Positions 1-6,064 of a DNA stretch of 6,817 nucleotides are shown here, one piece after another; within the stretch, counting starts at the first letter, position 1, and each line of letters opens with the position of its first letter. Origin of the DNA: an uncultured Amylibacter sp. (GTDB lineage: Bacteria; Pseudomonadota; Alphaproteobacteria; Rhodobacterales; Rhodobacteraceae); assembly GCA_937944065.1 (NCBI GenBank), contig CALDZS010000337.1:1-6817 (forward strand), written 5' to 3'. The notes under the pieces are model-generated. The model saw nothing but the letters and a program-made list of their open reading frames with translations. It was not told the origin of the DNA and did no database searches. Both the position numbers and the translations under genes were made by a program.

Positions 1-481
1 CTATATAATCGGCAACTTCAGGTACCAAAGTGAAGGTTGCGCGGCTTTCGCCGTGACCTCCCGCCTCTGCCCCTTGTGCCACGATAATATCAGCACCCAC
101 GTCGATAGCATGGATCGCATCCTTCAACGTTTGAACTTGGCAGATCAGCGCAGCACCTGCAGACTTGATCTCGGCCGCAAATGGCTTGGGGTCACCAAAT
201 GACAAAAACATCGCCTTTGGTCGCCGTGCGAGTGCTTGCGTTAGCAGTTCGGGATTCTGAGCCATTGACCAGGTGATGAATCCGCATCCGACTGCTGTAT
301 TTCCAGCCAATGCAAATTGGTCATCCAGCCAATCTGCATCGCCATATCCGCCGCCGATAAAGCCAAGCCCACCTGCATTTGTGACGGCGGACGCCAACGC
401 ACCACCAGCAGCGAACGCCATCGGCGCCTGCAAGATCGGATGTTCAATCCCAAGCAACTCCGTTAAGCGGGTTTCCAGCAC
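1..481 (-). CDS. Nitronate monooxygenase / 2-nitropropane dioxygenase-type FMN flavoprotein (3'-truncated by window edge)
   Basis: The frame is open from a GTG at 479-481 to the window edge, giving 160 residues of a protein that normally has about 320. Visible motifs fit the FMN-dependent NMO TIM-barrel family: LLGIEHPILQAPMA near residues 9-22, the Gly-rich GGLGFIGGGYG at 37-47, CGFITW near 66-71, and VAQGAEAGGHG ending at 144, whose His143 matches the conserved active-site histidine. Characterised members oxidise alkyl nitronates such as propionate-3-nitronate with O2; many relatives have unknown substrates. The GTG start is chosen because it gives the family-typical N-terminus (VLETRLTELLG) and lies 4 bp after the ligase stop, implying co-transcription. 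No strong Shine-Dalgarno is seen, so translation may depend on coupling to the ligase gene. No stop or frameshift occurs in the visible part. The family call is firm; the substrate is unknown. Confidence 0.88.
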   Translation of the reverse strand, partial: MLETRLTELLGIEHPILQAPMAFAAGGALASAVTNAGGLGFIGGGYGDADWLDDQFALAGNTAVGCGFITWSMAQNPELLTQALARRPKAMFLSFGDPKPFAAEIKSAGAALICQVQTLKDAIHAIDVGADIIVAQGAEAGGHGESRATFTLVPEVADYI

Positions 482-485
482 AGTA

Positions 486-1712
486 TTAGCTATGATCGCG
501 CAGATCAGCGATAACAAGCCCATCTTTAGGCAGGCTATCTACTGCGCAAAGCTGCACTTCGGCGCGCAGCTTTAGCACCTCTTGGACGGACCTTTGGTAA
601 TCAGTTCGGTCACGTTCATTGGTTTCCAGCCGAACCTTTAGCGTGTCATTCGCCCCATCATGTCCGACTTCCACCCGTGCTTTGTGAATTTCAGGATGAC
701 GCTCTACCAACGCCGCGACTTGTTCTGGGCGTACAAACATACCTTTCACTTTAGTTGCCTGATCCGCACGGCCTTTCCAGCCAGTGATGCGCATATTGGT
801 GCGCCCACACGGGCTAGCATCCGGCAAAATCGACGATAGATCGCCAGTGGCAAACCGAATTAAGGGATAATCGGGGTTCAAACTGGTTACGACCACTTCG
901 CCAACTTCGCCCATTGATACAGGATTTCCCGTTCCCGGTGTTACAATTTCAACAATAACACCCTCGTCGACGATCATTCCGTCCATTGCTGCGCTTTCAT
1001 AAGCGATATGCCCCAGATCGGCTGTCGCATAGCATTGCAAACAGGTAATTCCTCGATCTTGATAAGCTTGGCGAATTTGTGGGAATAGCGGCCCACCACT
1101 GACGGCAGCGGATTTAATTTTGGTCAAATCCAACCCCATCTCGTCCCCCTGTAGCAAGATAGTGTTTAGATAATCTGGCGTGCCCGCATATGCCGTCACC
1201 CCTAGATCAAAGGCGGCTTGCGCCTGTAATGCTGTCTGCCCAGGCCCAGCAGCAAATACAGTTGCACCCACAGCAGAGGCTGCATCGTCAAACATCGCCC
1301 CTGCTGGTGTGAAGTGATACGAGAACGTATTCTGAACGATGTCACCTGCGCCAATTCCTACCGCATGCAAAAAACGACCAAAGCGCCACCAATCCTTGGT
1401 GCGTTGCCCCATTTCATAAATTGGCCCCGGTGATTGGAATAACTGGTGGATTGATCTGCTGTCCATCGTTGCGAAGCCGCCCAGAGGCGGGTTCGCTCTT
1501 TGCGCGGTTGCAAGATCGGACTTACGCAAAATTGGTAGGTTTGAAAGATCAGCAACGGACGAGATTTCACGCGGGTCAATACCCGCCAGCGACGCTCTGA
1601 ACCCTGTTGATTTTTTTTGCGCGTTAGCTATTTGCGCGGGCAAGGCCGTCGATAGATCAGCGTTTCGTTCATCCGCCGACCGCGTTTCTAGCGCATCATA
1701 AAAATCTTTCAT
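486..1712 (-). CDS. Phenylacetate-CoA ligase-like (PaaK-type) ANL superfamily protein
   Basis: The product is 408 residues from the ATG at 1710-1712, slightly shorter than PaaK (about 430-440). Recognisable ANL features are YATADLG at 228-234 (the YGxTE-like A5 region), RFATGDL at 286-292 (A7, Asp291 expected to contact the ATP ribose), and GRADQATKVKGMFVRPEQV at 314-332 (A8 hinge and start of the C-terminal domain). It has no signal peptide, so it should act in the cytoplasm, where family members convert an aryl or acyl acid, ATP and CoA to the acyl-CoA. The usual P-loop (SSGTTGKP in PaaK) is replaced by SPGPIYE at 94-100. At the C-terminus, LPKDGLVIADLR has Leu399 where an A10 lysine might be expected. 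Catalytic competence is therefore uncertain. The ATG overlaps the livF stop as TGATG. Its place in a Liv-type operon suggests it acts on the imported compound, but substrate and activity are inferred. Confidence 0.87.
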   Translation of the reverse strand: MKDFYDALETRSADERNADLSTALPAQIANAQKKSTGFRASLAGIDPREISSVADLSNLPILRKSDLATAQRANPPLGGFATMDSRSIHQLFQSPGPIYEMGQRTKDWWRFGRFLHAVGIGAGDIVQNTFSYHFTPAGAMFDDAASAVGATVFAAGPGQTALQAQAAFDLGVTAYAGTPDYLNTILLQGDEMGLDLTKIKSAAVSGGPLFPQIRQAYQDRGITCLQCYATADLGHIAYESAAMDGMIVDEGVIVEIVTPGTGNPVSMGEVGEVVVTSLNPDYPLIRFATGDLSSILPDASPCGRTNMRITGWKGRADQATKVKGMFVRPEQVAALVERHPEIHKARVEVGHDGANDTLKVRLETNERDRTDYQRSVQEVLKLRAEVQLCAVDSLPKDGLVIADLRDHS

Positions 1713-1729
1713 CAGCTGAGCCACCTTTT
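1713..1729 (-). promoter_or_regulatory. Ribosome-binding site and spacer that decide the ligase start
   Basis: On the coding strand AAAAGGTGG (1721-1729) is followed by an 8-nt spacer and the ATG at 1710-1712. A GTG at 1722-1724 would add four residues, but it lies inside this Shine-Dalgarno-like stretch and has nothing suitable upstream. The ATG also gives the TGATG stop/start overlap with livF, typical of translational coupling. The ATG is therefore preferred. Confidence 0.65.
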
Positions 1730-2182
1730 GCGGCGGCGATAGGACCGAACATCACGAAACGATTTGCGGCCTTCGTCGGACATTCCAAGGTAGAATTCTT
1801 TTACATCTGGGTTTTCGCGCAACTCTGCGGCTGGACCGTCCATCACGACGCGTCCAGATTCCAAAATGTATCCGTAATGCGCAAATCGCAATGCTACGTT
1901 GGTATTCTGCTCGGCCAACAAAAATGAAACGCCTTCTTTTTCATTCAGGTCTTTTACGATGCCGAAAATCTCTTCTACCAGTTGCGGTGCCAGCCCCATA
2001 GAAGGTTCGTCCAACAAAACGGTTTCTGGGCGCGACATGATTGCGCGACCAATCGCACACATCTGTTGCTCTCCACCCGAGGTATAGCCCGCTTGGCTTT
2101 TGCGGCGCTCACGCAGACGGGGAAAATATTCGTACACCAATTCCAAATCGTTGGCGACGGCGACGCGGCCATCTCTGCGGGT

Positions 2183-2185
2183 CTA
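2183..2185 (-). other. Premature in-frame amber codon in livF
   Basis: The plus strand reads cta, so the coding strand reads GCA TAG ACC. The surrounding translation is NLMTGA-stop-TRRDGR. From memory of this LivF subfamily the segment is normally TGAYTR, so the TAG sits at a Tyr position and one third-base change from TAC or TAT explains it. The frame is identical on both sides, so no indel is involved. livH and livM both end in TAG, so amber works as an ordinary stop in this same operon. Confidence 0.9.
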
Positions 2186-2570
2186 TGCCCCTGTCATCAA
2201 ATTCTCTTCAATGGTTAGATGCTCGAAACAATGGCGGCCTTCCATGACTTGGATAACACCTTGCTTAACAAGCGCTGCCGGATTTGAGTCTGCAATCGGC
2301 TTGCCACGATACGTGATAGAGCCTTTTGTCACCTCACCACGTTCCGAGTGAAGCAAGTTTGAAATCGCCTTTAGCGTGGTTGTTTTGCCAGCACCATTGC
2401 CCCCAAGCAATGCGGTGATGCCACCCTTGGGAACAGACAGGCTGACACCTTTAAGCACCAAAATCACGTGATTATATATCACTTCGATATTGTTAACCTC
2501 TAGTAGGTTTTCAGTTGGTTCTACGGTGTCCAGCATGGTCGGCCTCTTGTTGAGATCGTGAAGTCTTGCA

Positions 2571-2598
2571 CCCCTTGGCCCTGCATTGGGCCAAGGGG
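2571..2598. terminator. Perfect 11-bp stem-loop between the binding-protein gene and livF
   Basis: The arms CCCCTTGGCCC (2571-2581) and GGGCCAAGGGG (2588-2598) pair perfectly around a 6-nt loop. In the operon direction the stem begins 9 nt after the binding-protein stop and is followed by TGCAAGACTTC, with no U tract. It is therefore more likely a 3'-end stabilising or partially terminating hairpin than a full Rho-independent terminator. On the plus strand the stem is followed by TATTTTCTTTTA, so it could end antisense transcription. Such hairpins after binding-protein genes are known to help raise the binding protein above the membrane components. Confidence 0.7.
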
Positions 2599-2607
2599 TA
2601 TTTTCTT

Positions 2608-3894
2608 TTAGTTACAACGTTCTGCGATATTGTTCTCAGCTGCAAATGCTGCACTGTCTTCCATGATCAATGCACCAATTACGTCCATATCAGATGGACC
2701 GAAATCAGAAATCTGCGTCCATTTTTTGGCAGCTGCATCCCATTGAGTTACTGATCCTAAACCTGGACCACCATGGTTTTCACAAGTCACTTTGAATTCT
2801 GGTCCAAAACCAGCCATACCAAGGCCCGCCATTTTCGCAGCGTTCATATCAAGTGCTTCCATTCCGTCACGCATCATCACTGCTGTGATATCTTTTGTGC
2901 CGTGGATCTCTTGTGCTGTTTTCGCCGCTTCTACTGCCAACATCGCCGCATAAAGCCCACGATTGTACAAAACGGTTCCGACTTGATCGCCCGCACCTGC
3001 AGCCTTGCCTGCATCAACAACATACTTTTGAATGTCACCAAATACTGGAAAATCATTGCCAACAGCGTGCATGTTCAAAGCTTTATAGCCGTTTGCAGCC
3101 GCGCCTGCGGGGATCACGTCATTTTCAGAGCCAGACCACCAGATGCCGATGAAGTTTTCCATTGGGTACCGAATATTCGCGGCTTCTTGAATCGCAACTT
3201 GGTTCATTACGCCCCAACCCCACATCAAAACATAGTCAGGTTTCTCGCGGCGAATTTGTAGCCACTGTGACTTTTGTTCCTGTCCAGGATGATCAACCGC
3301 TAGCAATGAAAGGTCGTAACCATGCTTTTTCGCCAGTTCTTCTAACGTGCGGATCGGTTCCTTACCATAGGCAGAGTTGTGATACACAAGGCCAATTTTC
3401 TTGCCTTTGATATCGCCGCCATTTTCAGCCAAAATATGGTTGATCGCGACAGAAGCGCCATTCCAATAATTTGCAGGATAGTTGAACACGTTCGAGAATA
3501 CTTTGCCGTTCGCAGCAGACGTACGACCATATCCCATTGTGTGCATCGGGATACCGTCAGCCGTTACCTTTGGGATCAATTGGTATGTCATACCTGTAGA
3601 CAGCGGTTGATAGACCAAAGAGCCTTCACCCTTCGTGCTCTCGTAACATTCGACACCTTTTTCAGTGTTGTAGCCCGTTTCGCATTCGATCACTTTGGTT
3701 TTTACACCACCGATGCCGCCATCACGTTCGTTAACCAATGTGAAATAGTCTGCATACCCATCTGCAAACGGGATACCGTTCGCGCCATATGGGCCTGTGC
3801 GGTAGCTAAGCGATGGGAACACAAGGTCCGCCAATACTGGGCTTGCAACCATTGTTGTCGCGACGAATGCCGCTGCAATCTTGGATAGTTTCAT
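2608..3894 (-). CDS. Periplasmic substrate-binding protein of a HAAT/Liv-type ABC transporter (LivK-like, Peripla_BP_6)
   Basis: The product is 428 residues. Residues 1-22 form a Sec signal peptide (Lys-containing n-region, Ala/Val-rich core, VLA cleavage site before Asp23). There is no lipobox cysteine, so the mature protein should be soluble in the periplasm. The mature N-terminus (SYRTGPYGANG, then ADGYADYFTLVNERDGG) has the pattern of type I Liv/amide-binding proteins, with two alpha/beta lobes expected around a ligand cleft. Four cysteines remain after processing (71, 83, 371, 427) and could form disulfides. It is longer than E. coli LivJ/LivK (about 370 residues). It belongs to the LivK-like group often found beside acyl-CoA ligases, so the ligand may be an organic or aromatic acid rather than an amino acid; this is inferred. 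The gene sits between livM and livF with an excellent Shine-Dalgarno and a strong 3' hairpin, both favouring high expression. The start is unambiguous from signal peptide and ribosome-binding site. Confidence 0.93.
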   Translation of the reverse strand: MKLSKIAAAFVATTMVASPVLADLVFPSLSYRTGPYGANGIPFADGYADYFTLVNERDGGIGGVKTKVIECETGYNTEKGVECYESTKGEGSLVYQPLSTGMTYQLIPKVTADGIPMHTMGYGRTSAANGKVFSNVFNYPANYWNGASVAINHILAENGGDIKGKKIGLVYHNSAYGKEPIRTLEELAKKHGYDLSLLAVDHPGQEQKSQWLQIRREKPDYVLMWGWGVMNQVAIQEAANIRYPMENFIGIWWSGSENDVIPAGAAANGYKALNMHAVGNDFPVFGDIQKYVVDAGKAAGAGDQVGTVLYNRGLYAAMLAVEAAKTAQEIHGTKDITAVMMRDGMEALDMNAAKMAGLGMAGFGPEFKVTCENHGGPGLGSVTQWDAAAKKWTQISDFGPSDMDVIGALIMEDSAAFAAENNIAERCN

Positions 3895-3901
3895 GTCATT
3901 T

Positions 3902-3910
3902 TCCTCCCTA
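3902..3910 (-). promoter_or_regulatory. Strong Shine-Dalgarno of the binding-protein gene
   Basis: The coding strand reads TAGGGAGGA, 7 nt before the ATG at 3892-3894. This is the best anti-16S match among the ribosome-binding sites in the window, consistent with a binding protein needed in excess over its permease. Confidence 0.8.
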
Positions 3911-3922
3911 AGGTTGACACCT

Positions 3923-3941
3923 GATTGTGCGCAATCTGCGC
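3923..3941 (-). repeat. Overlapping small dyads in the livM to binding-protein gap
   Basis: Two overlapping inverted repeats lie in the 60-bp gap: GATTG-TGCG-CAATC (3923-3936) and GCGCA-ATC-TGCGC (3929-3941). They share bases, so only one 5-bp stem can form at a time. They lie about 10-30 nt upstream of the Shine-Dalgarno. They might be an mRNA processing or stabilising element, but stems this short can arise by chance. Confidence 0.35.
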
Positions 3942-3954
3942 GAATAATTTGGCC

Positions 3955-5031
3955 CTAATGTGGGAAAGGCCAAAGCCGTAGTTTCTCTTTGACGATACGC
4001 CAAATTTGCGCCAGCCCGTGTGGTTCTAAAATCAAGAACAACACAATCAAGCCGCCCACTATGACAAACTCGAAATGAGCCGCCAAATCTGTTGGCCAGC
4101 CCAATTGCCCGACCATTATGTTTTTCAAAAGAACTGGCATCAGCACCATAAATGCAGCACCTGCAAACGATCCGAAAATCGATCCTAGACCGCCAATGAT
4201 GATCATAAACAAAACGAGAAATGACTTGGTGATCCCGAATGCTTCGCCAACCTCTGCGGCGCCCAGATAGACAGCAAACAATAACGCGCCTGCTATGCCG
4301 ATGTAAAAAGAGCTGATGGCGAAGGCCAGTAGTTTCGTTTTCAAAGGGTTCACGCCGATAATCTCGGCTGCGATATCCATATCGCGGATCGCCATCCATT
4401 TGCGTCCATTTGCACCACGGGTCAGGTTGCGCGCCATCCATGCAAGAACGAACACAAAGCACAAACAAAACAGATAACTGACATGAGGCAACGTGTTCGC
4501 CCCCGTCACTGCAAAGCCAAAGATACTGCGTTCGGGAGCCGATATCTGACCAGAGGCGGAATAGTTATAAAACCAAGGGACTTTGTTGAACAGCCATACT
4601 AAAAAGAACTGTGCGGCCAGTGTAGCAACCGCCAAATAGAACCCTTTGATGCGCAGACTAGGCAATCCGAATATGACGCCCACCATTGCCGTGACGCCGC
4701 CAGACAGGATGATAACAAAAACGATATTCAAATCAGGAAAGCCCGTCATCAGCTTGTACGCAGCATACGCCCCTACGGCCATGAAACCGCCCGTCCCCAG
4801 GCTGACTTGGCCGCAATATCCTGTCAGGATGTTCAAACCAATCGCTGCTATTGCATAGATCAAAAACGGTAGAATAACGGCGTTTAGCCAGTAGTCATTG
4901 ATCATGAACGGCACGATCAGAAACGCAAATGCAACTGTCAGAAAATAACCCCAGCGATCAAACGCAATGGGAAAGGTTTGTTGATCCTTGGAATAGGATG
5001 TCTTGAAATCGCCAGCCTCGCGGTACAACAT
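3955..5031 (-). CDS. livM: LivM-type branched-chain ABC transporter permease
   Basis: The product is 358 residues of largely hydrophobic sequence with multiple membrane spans. After a polar N-terminal tail of about 25 residues, the first spans lie near 28-44 and 48-70. They are followed by the family motif ILTGYCGQVSLGTGGFMAVG (69-88), close to the NIxxGYxGQxSLGxxxF pattern of LivM proteins. GRKWMAIRDMDIAAEIIGV at 209-227 is the cytoplasmic coupling segment that contacts an ATPase. IIGGLGSIFGSFAGAAF near the C-terminus is also typical. It should pair with LivH in the inner membrane to form the translocation path. The ATG at 5029-5031 is 2 bp past the livH stop, with GAAAGGG (5039-5045) 7 nt upstream, inside the end of livH, so the two are translationally linked. 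It ends in TAG. Nothing is missing or broken. The substrate cannot be read from the permease. Confidence 0.94.
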   Translation of the reverse strand: MLYREAGDFKTSYSKDQQTFPIAFDRWGYFLTVAFAFLIVPFMINDYWLNAVILPFLIYAIAAIGLNILTGYCGQVSLGTGGFMAVGAYAAYKLMTGFPDLNIVFVIILSGGVTAMVGVIFGLPSLRIKGFYLAVATLAAQFFLVWLFNKVPWFYNYSASGQISAPERSIFGFAVTGANTLPHVSYLFCLCFVFVLAWMARNLTRGANGRKWMAIRDMDIAAEIIGVNPLKTKLLAFAISSFYIGIAGALLFAVYLGAAEVGEAFGITKSFLVLFMIIIGGLGSIFGSFAGAAFMVLMPVLLKNIMVGQLGWPTDLAAHFEFVIVGGLIVLFLILEPHGLAQIWRIVKEKLRLWPFPH

Positions 5032-5033
5032 TT

Positions 5034-6032
5034 CTATACCCTTTCAATAATTTTTTCGCCGAACAGACCCTGAGGCCTGAAGACAAGAAATAATAATGCC
5101 AGCATATAAGCGAACCAGTTTTCTGTGGCTCCACCTAGGAACGGTGCGCCGATCAAAAATTCGAACATTTTTTCGCCAACACCGATGATTAAGCCGCCGA
5201 CGATCGCACCGGGGATGGACGTGAAGCCACCCAACATAAGGACGGGAAGTGCTTTCAGCGCAATGAGAGAAAGCGAGAATTGTACACCCGACTTTGACCC
5301 CCACATGATCCCTGCAACCAAGGCTACGAAGCCAGCGATTGACCAGACAATGACCCAAATCGTACGCAAACTAATTCCCACCGACAAAGCCGCTTGGTGA
5401 TCATCAGCAACCGCGCGCAGGGCGCGGCCCGTCTTAGTGTACTGGCTGAATAAAACCAAAGAAGTCACAAGGATAGCTGCCAAAATAGTCGCCCAAATAT
5501 CTAAGTTATCCAGATAGAACCCGTAAAAGTCTTCGCCGCCTAAGGACGCTGTTTTTTCTTCGAGCCAAACGTTACCACCCTGCGGCAAGCCGACATCCAA
5601 TTTCTTGATGTCAGACCCCCACATCAGATCGCCGAACCCTTCCATGAAATATGCCAACCCGATGGTTGCCATAAACAATATGATGGGTTCTTGGTTGACC
5701 AAATGTTTCAATACATATCGTTCCACAATGAAGGCGAATAAAATCATCATCAATAGCGCGCATATGATCGCCAAAAGCGCGGGCATTTGCCACCCGAAGT
5801 GGTGAATTTGTGTGCCAAAGATTGCGTTGATCAAATGCGCAAATGGTATCTGCCCAGTTTGAAATCCAACCAAGCAGAGAGCCGCGAACAGTGCCATCAC
5901 ACCTTGGGCATAATTAAAAATTCCTGACGCTTTAAAGATCAGAACGAACCCAAGGGCGACCAGTGAATACATCACGCCAGCCATAAGGCCGTTCAGAAAG
6001 ACTTCTATTCCATAGTAAAAATTAGCAGACAT
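5034..6032 (-). CDS. livH: LivH-type branched-chain ABC transporter permease
   Basis: The product is 332 residues from the ATG at 6030-6032. It is a polytopic inner-membrane protein that opens with FLNGLMAGVMYSLVALGFVLIFKASG (12-37), followed by FNYAQGVMALFAA, the usual LivH N-terminal signature. GRALRAVADDHQAALSVGI at 202-220 is the coupling segment facing the ATPase. ALPVLMLGGFTSIPGAIVGG near the C-terminus is also family-typical. A polar stretch near 139-178 (GSDIKK to YLDNLD) sits between membrane spans and is probably periplasmic. The start follows GAAGGGA (6039-6045) with a 6-nt spacer; an in-frame TTG at 6066-6068 would add 12 residues but has weak support. The gene follows livG after 32 bp and runs into livM after 2 bp. 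It should form the translocation channel as a heterodimer with LivM. Confidence 0.94.
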   Translation of the reverse strand: MSANFYYGIEVFLNGLMAGVMYSLVALGFVLIFKASGIFNYAQGVMALFAALCLVGFQTGQIPFAHLINAIFGTQIHHFGWQMPALLAIICALLMMILFAFIVERYVLKHLVNQEPIILFMATIGLAYFMEGFGDLMWGSDIKKLDVGLPQGGNVWLEEKTASLGGEDFYGFYLDNLDIWATILAAILVTSLVLFSQYTKTGRALRAVADDHQAALSVGISLRTIWVIVWSIAGFVALVAGIMWGSKSGVQFSLSLIALKALPVLMLGGFTSIPGAIVGGLIIGVGEKMFEFLIGAPFLGGATENWFAYMLALLFLVFRPQGLFGEKIIERV

Positions 6033-6045
6033 AGAATGTCCCTTC
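6033..6045 (-). promoter_or_regulatory. Ribosome-binding site and spacer that decide the livH start
   Basis: GAAGGGA at 6039-6045 lies 6 nt before the ATG at 6030-6032, which begins MSANFYYG. The competing TTG at 6066-6068 overlaps the livG stop and would add a polar, His-rich stretch (IPTHHVLKGHS) not typical of LivH, so the ATG is preferred. Confidence 0.75.
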
Positions 6046-6064
6046 AAAACGTGATGGGTTGGTA

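Larger units (their letters stand above)
1712..2536 (-). pseudogene. livF: LivF-type branched-chain ABC transporter ATPase, interrupted by an in-frame amber (TAG) codon
   Basis: Read through one TAG, this is a 274-residue LivF-type nucleotide-binding domain in a single frame. The N-terminal piece (117 residues, from the ATG at 2534-2536 with AAGAGG 6 nt upstream) carries Walker A GGNGAGKT at 45-52 and the Q-loop in VIQVMEGRH (Gln96). The stop is codon 118. The C-terminal piece carries the ABC signature TSGGEQQ (152-158), Walker B VLLDEP (173-178) and LAEQN, where LivF proteins normally lack the H-loop histidine. It ends in a basic tail (RRRKRW). Only the TAG breaks the frame: the next 156 codons are open and every motif is intact, which points to a very recent mutation, a base-call error or suppression rather than an old pseudogene. 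The two pieces separate Walker A from the signature and Walker B, so a truncated product should not hydrolyse ATP. The nearest in-frame restart is a TTG at 2144-2146 with no clear Shine-Dalgarno. The normal partner would be LivG on the LivHM channel. Confidence 0.9.

Noticed and set aside
273..575. Plus-strand open frame at 273-575
   Set aside because: It runs antisense across the monooxygenase start and ligase end; its Pro/Ala/Asn-rich translation resembles no known family.
1611..1618. Run of eight T (A8 on the coding strand) in the ligase-like gene as a slippage or error site
   Set aside because: The reading frame continues with family-like sequence on both sides, so there is no evidence of an indel or programmed frameshift.
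1713..1724. GTG start adding four residues to the ligase-like protein
   Set aside because: The GTG lies within the AAAAGGTGG ribosome-binding site used by the ATG at 1710-1712, which also forms the TGATG overlap.
2183..2185. Genome-wide TAG recoding (for example pyrrolysine) as the explanation for the amber codon
   Set aside because: livH and livM end in TAG at the expected family lengths, and the site matches a Tyr position one base away from TAG. Local suppression cannot be excluded from sequence alone.
1712..2536. Frameshift in livF, or two separate small ATPase genes
   Set aside because: Both halves are in the same frame and joined by 12 sense codons after the TAG, so no indel is needed. 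Neither half alone has the full set of ATPase motifs, and the second half has only a TTG without a clear Shine-Dalgarno.
2571..2598. Full Rho-independent terminator ending the operon after the binding-protein gene
   Set aside because: No U tract follows the stem in the operon direction, and livF, an expected member of the same transporter, lies immediately downstream.
2773..3888. Plus-strand open frames opposite the binding-protein gene (2773-3261 and 3379-3888)
   Set aside because: They are Cys/His/Arg-rich, low-plausibility translations antisense to a well-supported gene, with no recognisable domain.
3908..4468. Minus-strand second-frame ORF inside livM
   Set aside because: It overlaps livM in another frame and its translation is Arg/Cys/Trp-rich without domain features, whereas the livM frame is a convincing permease.
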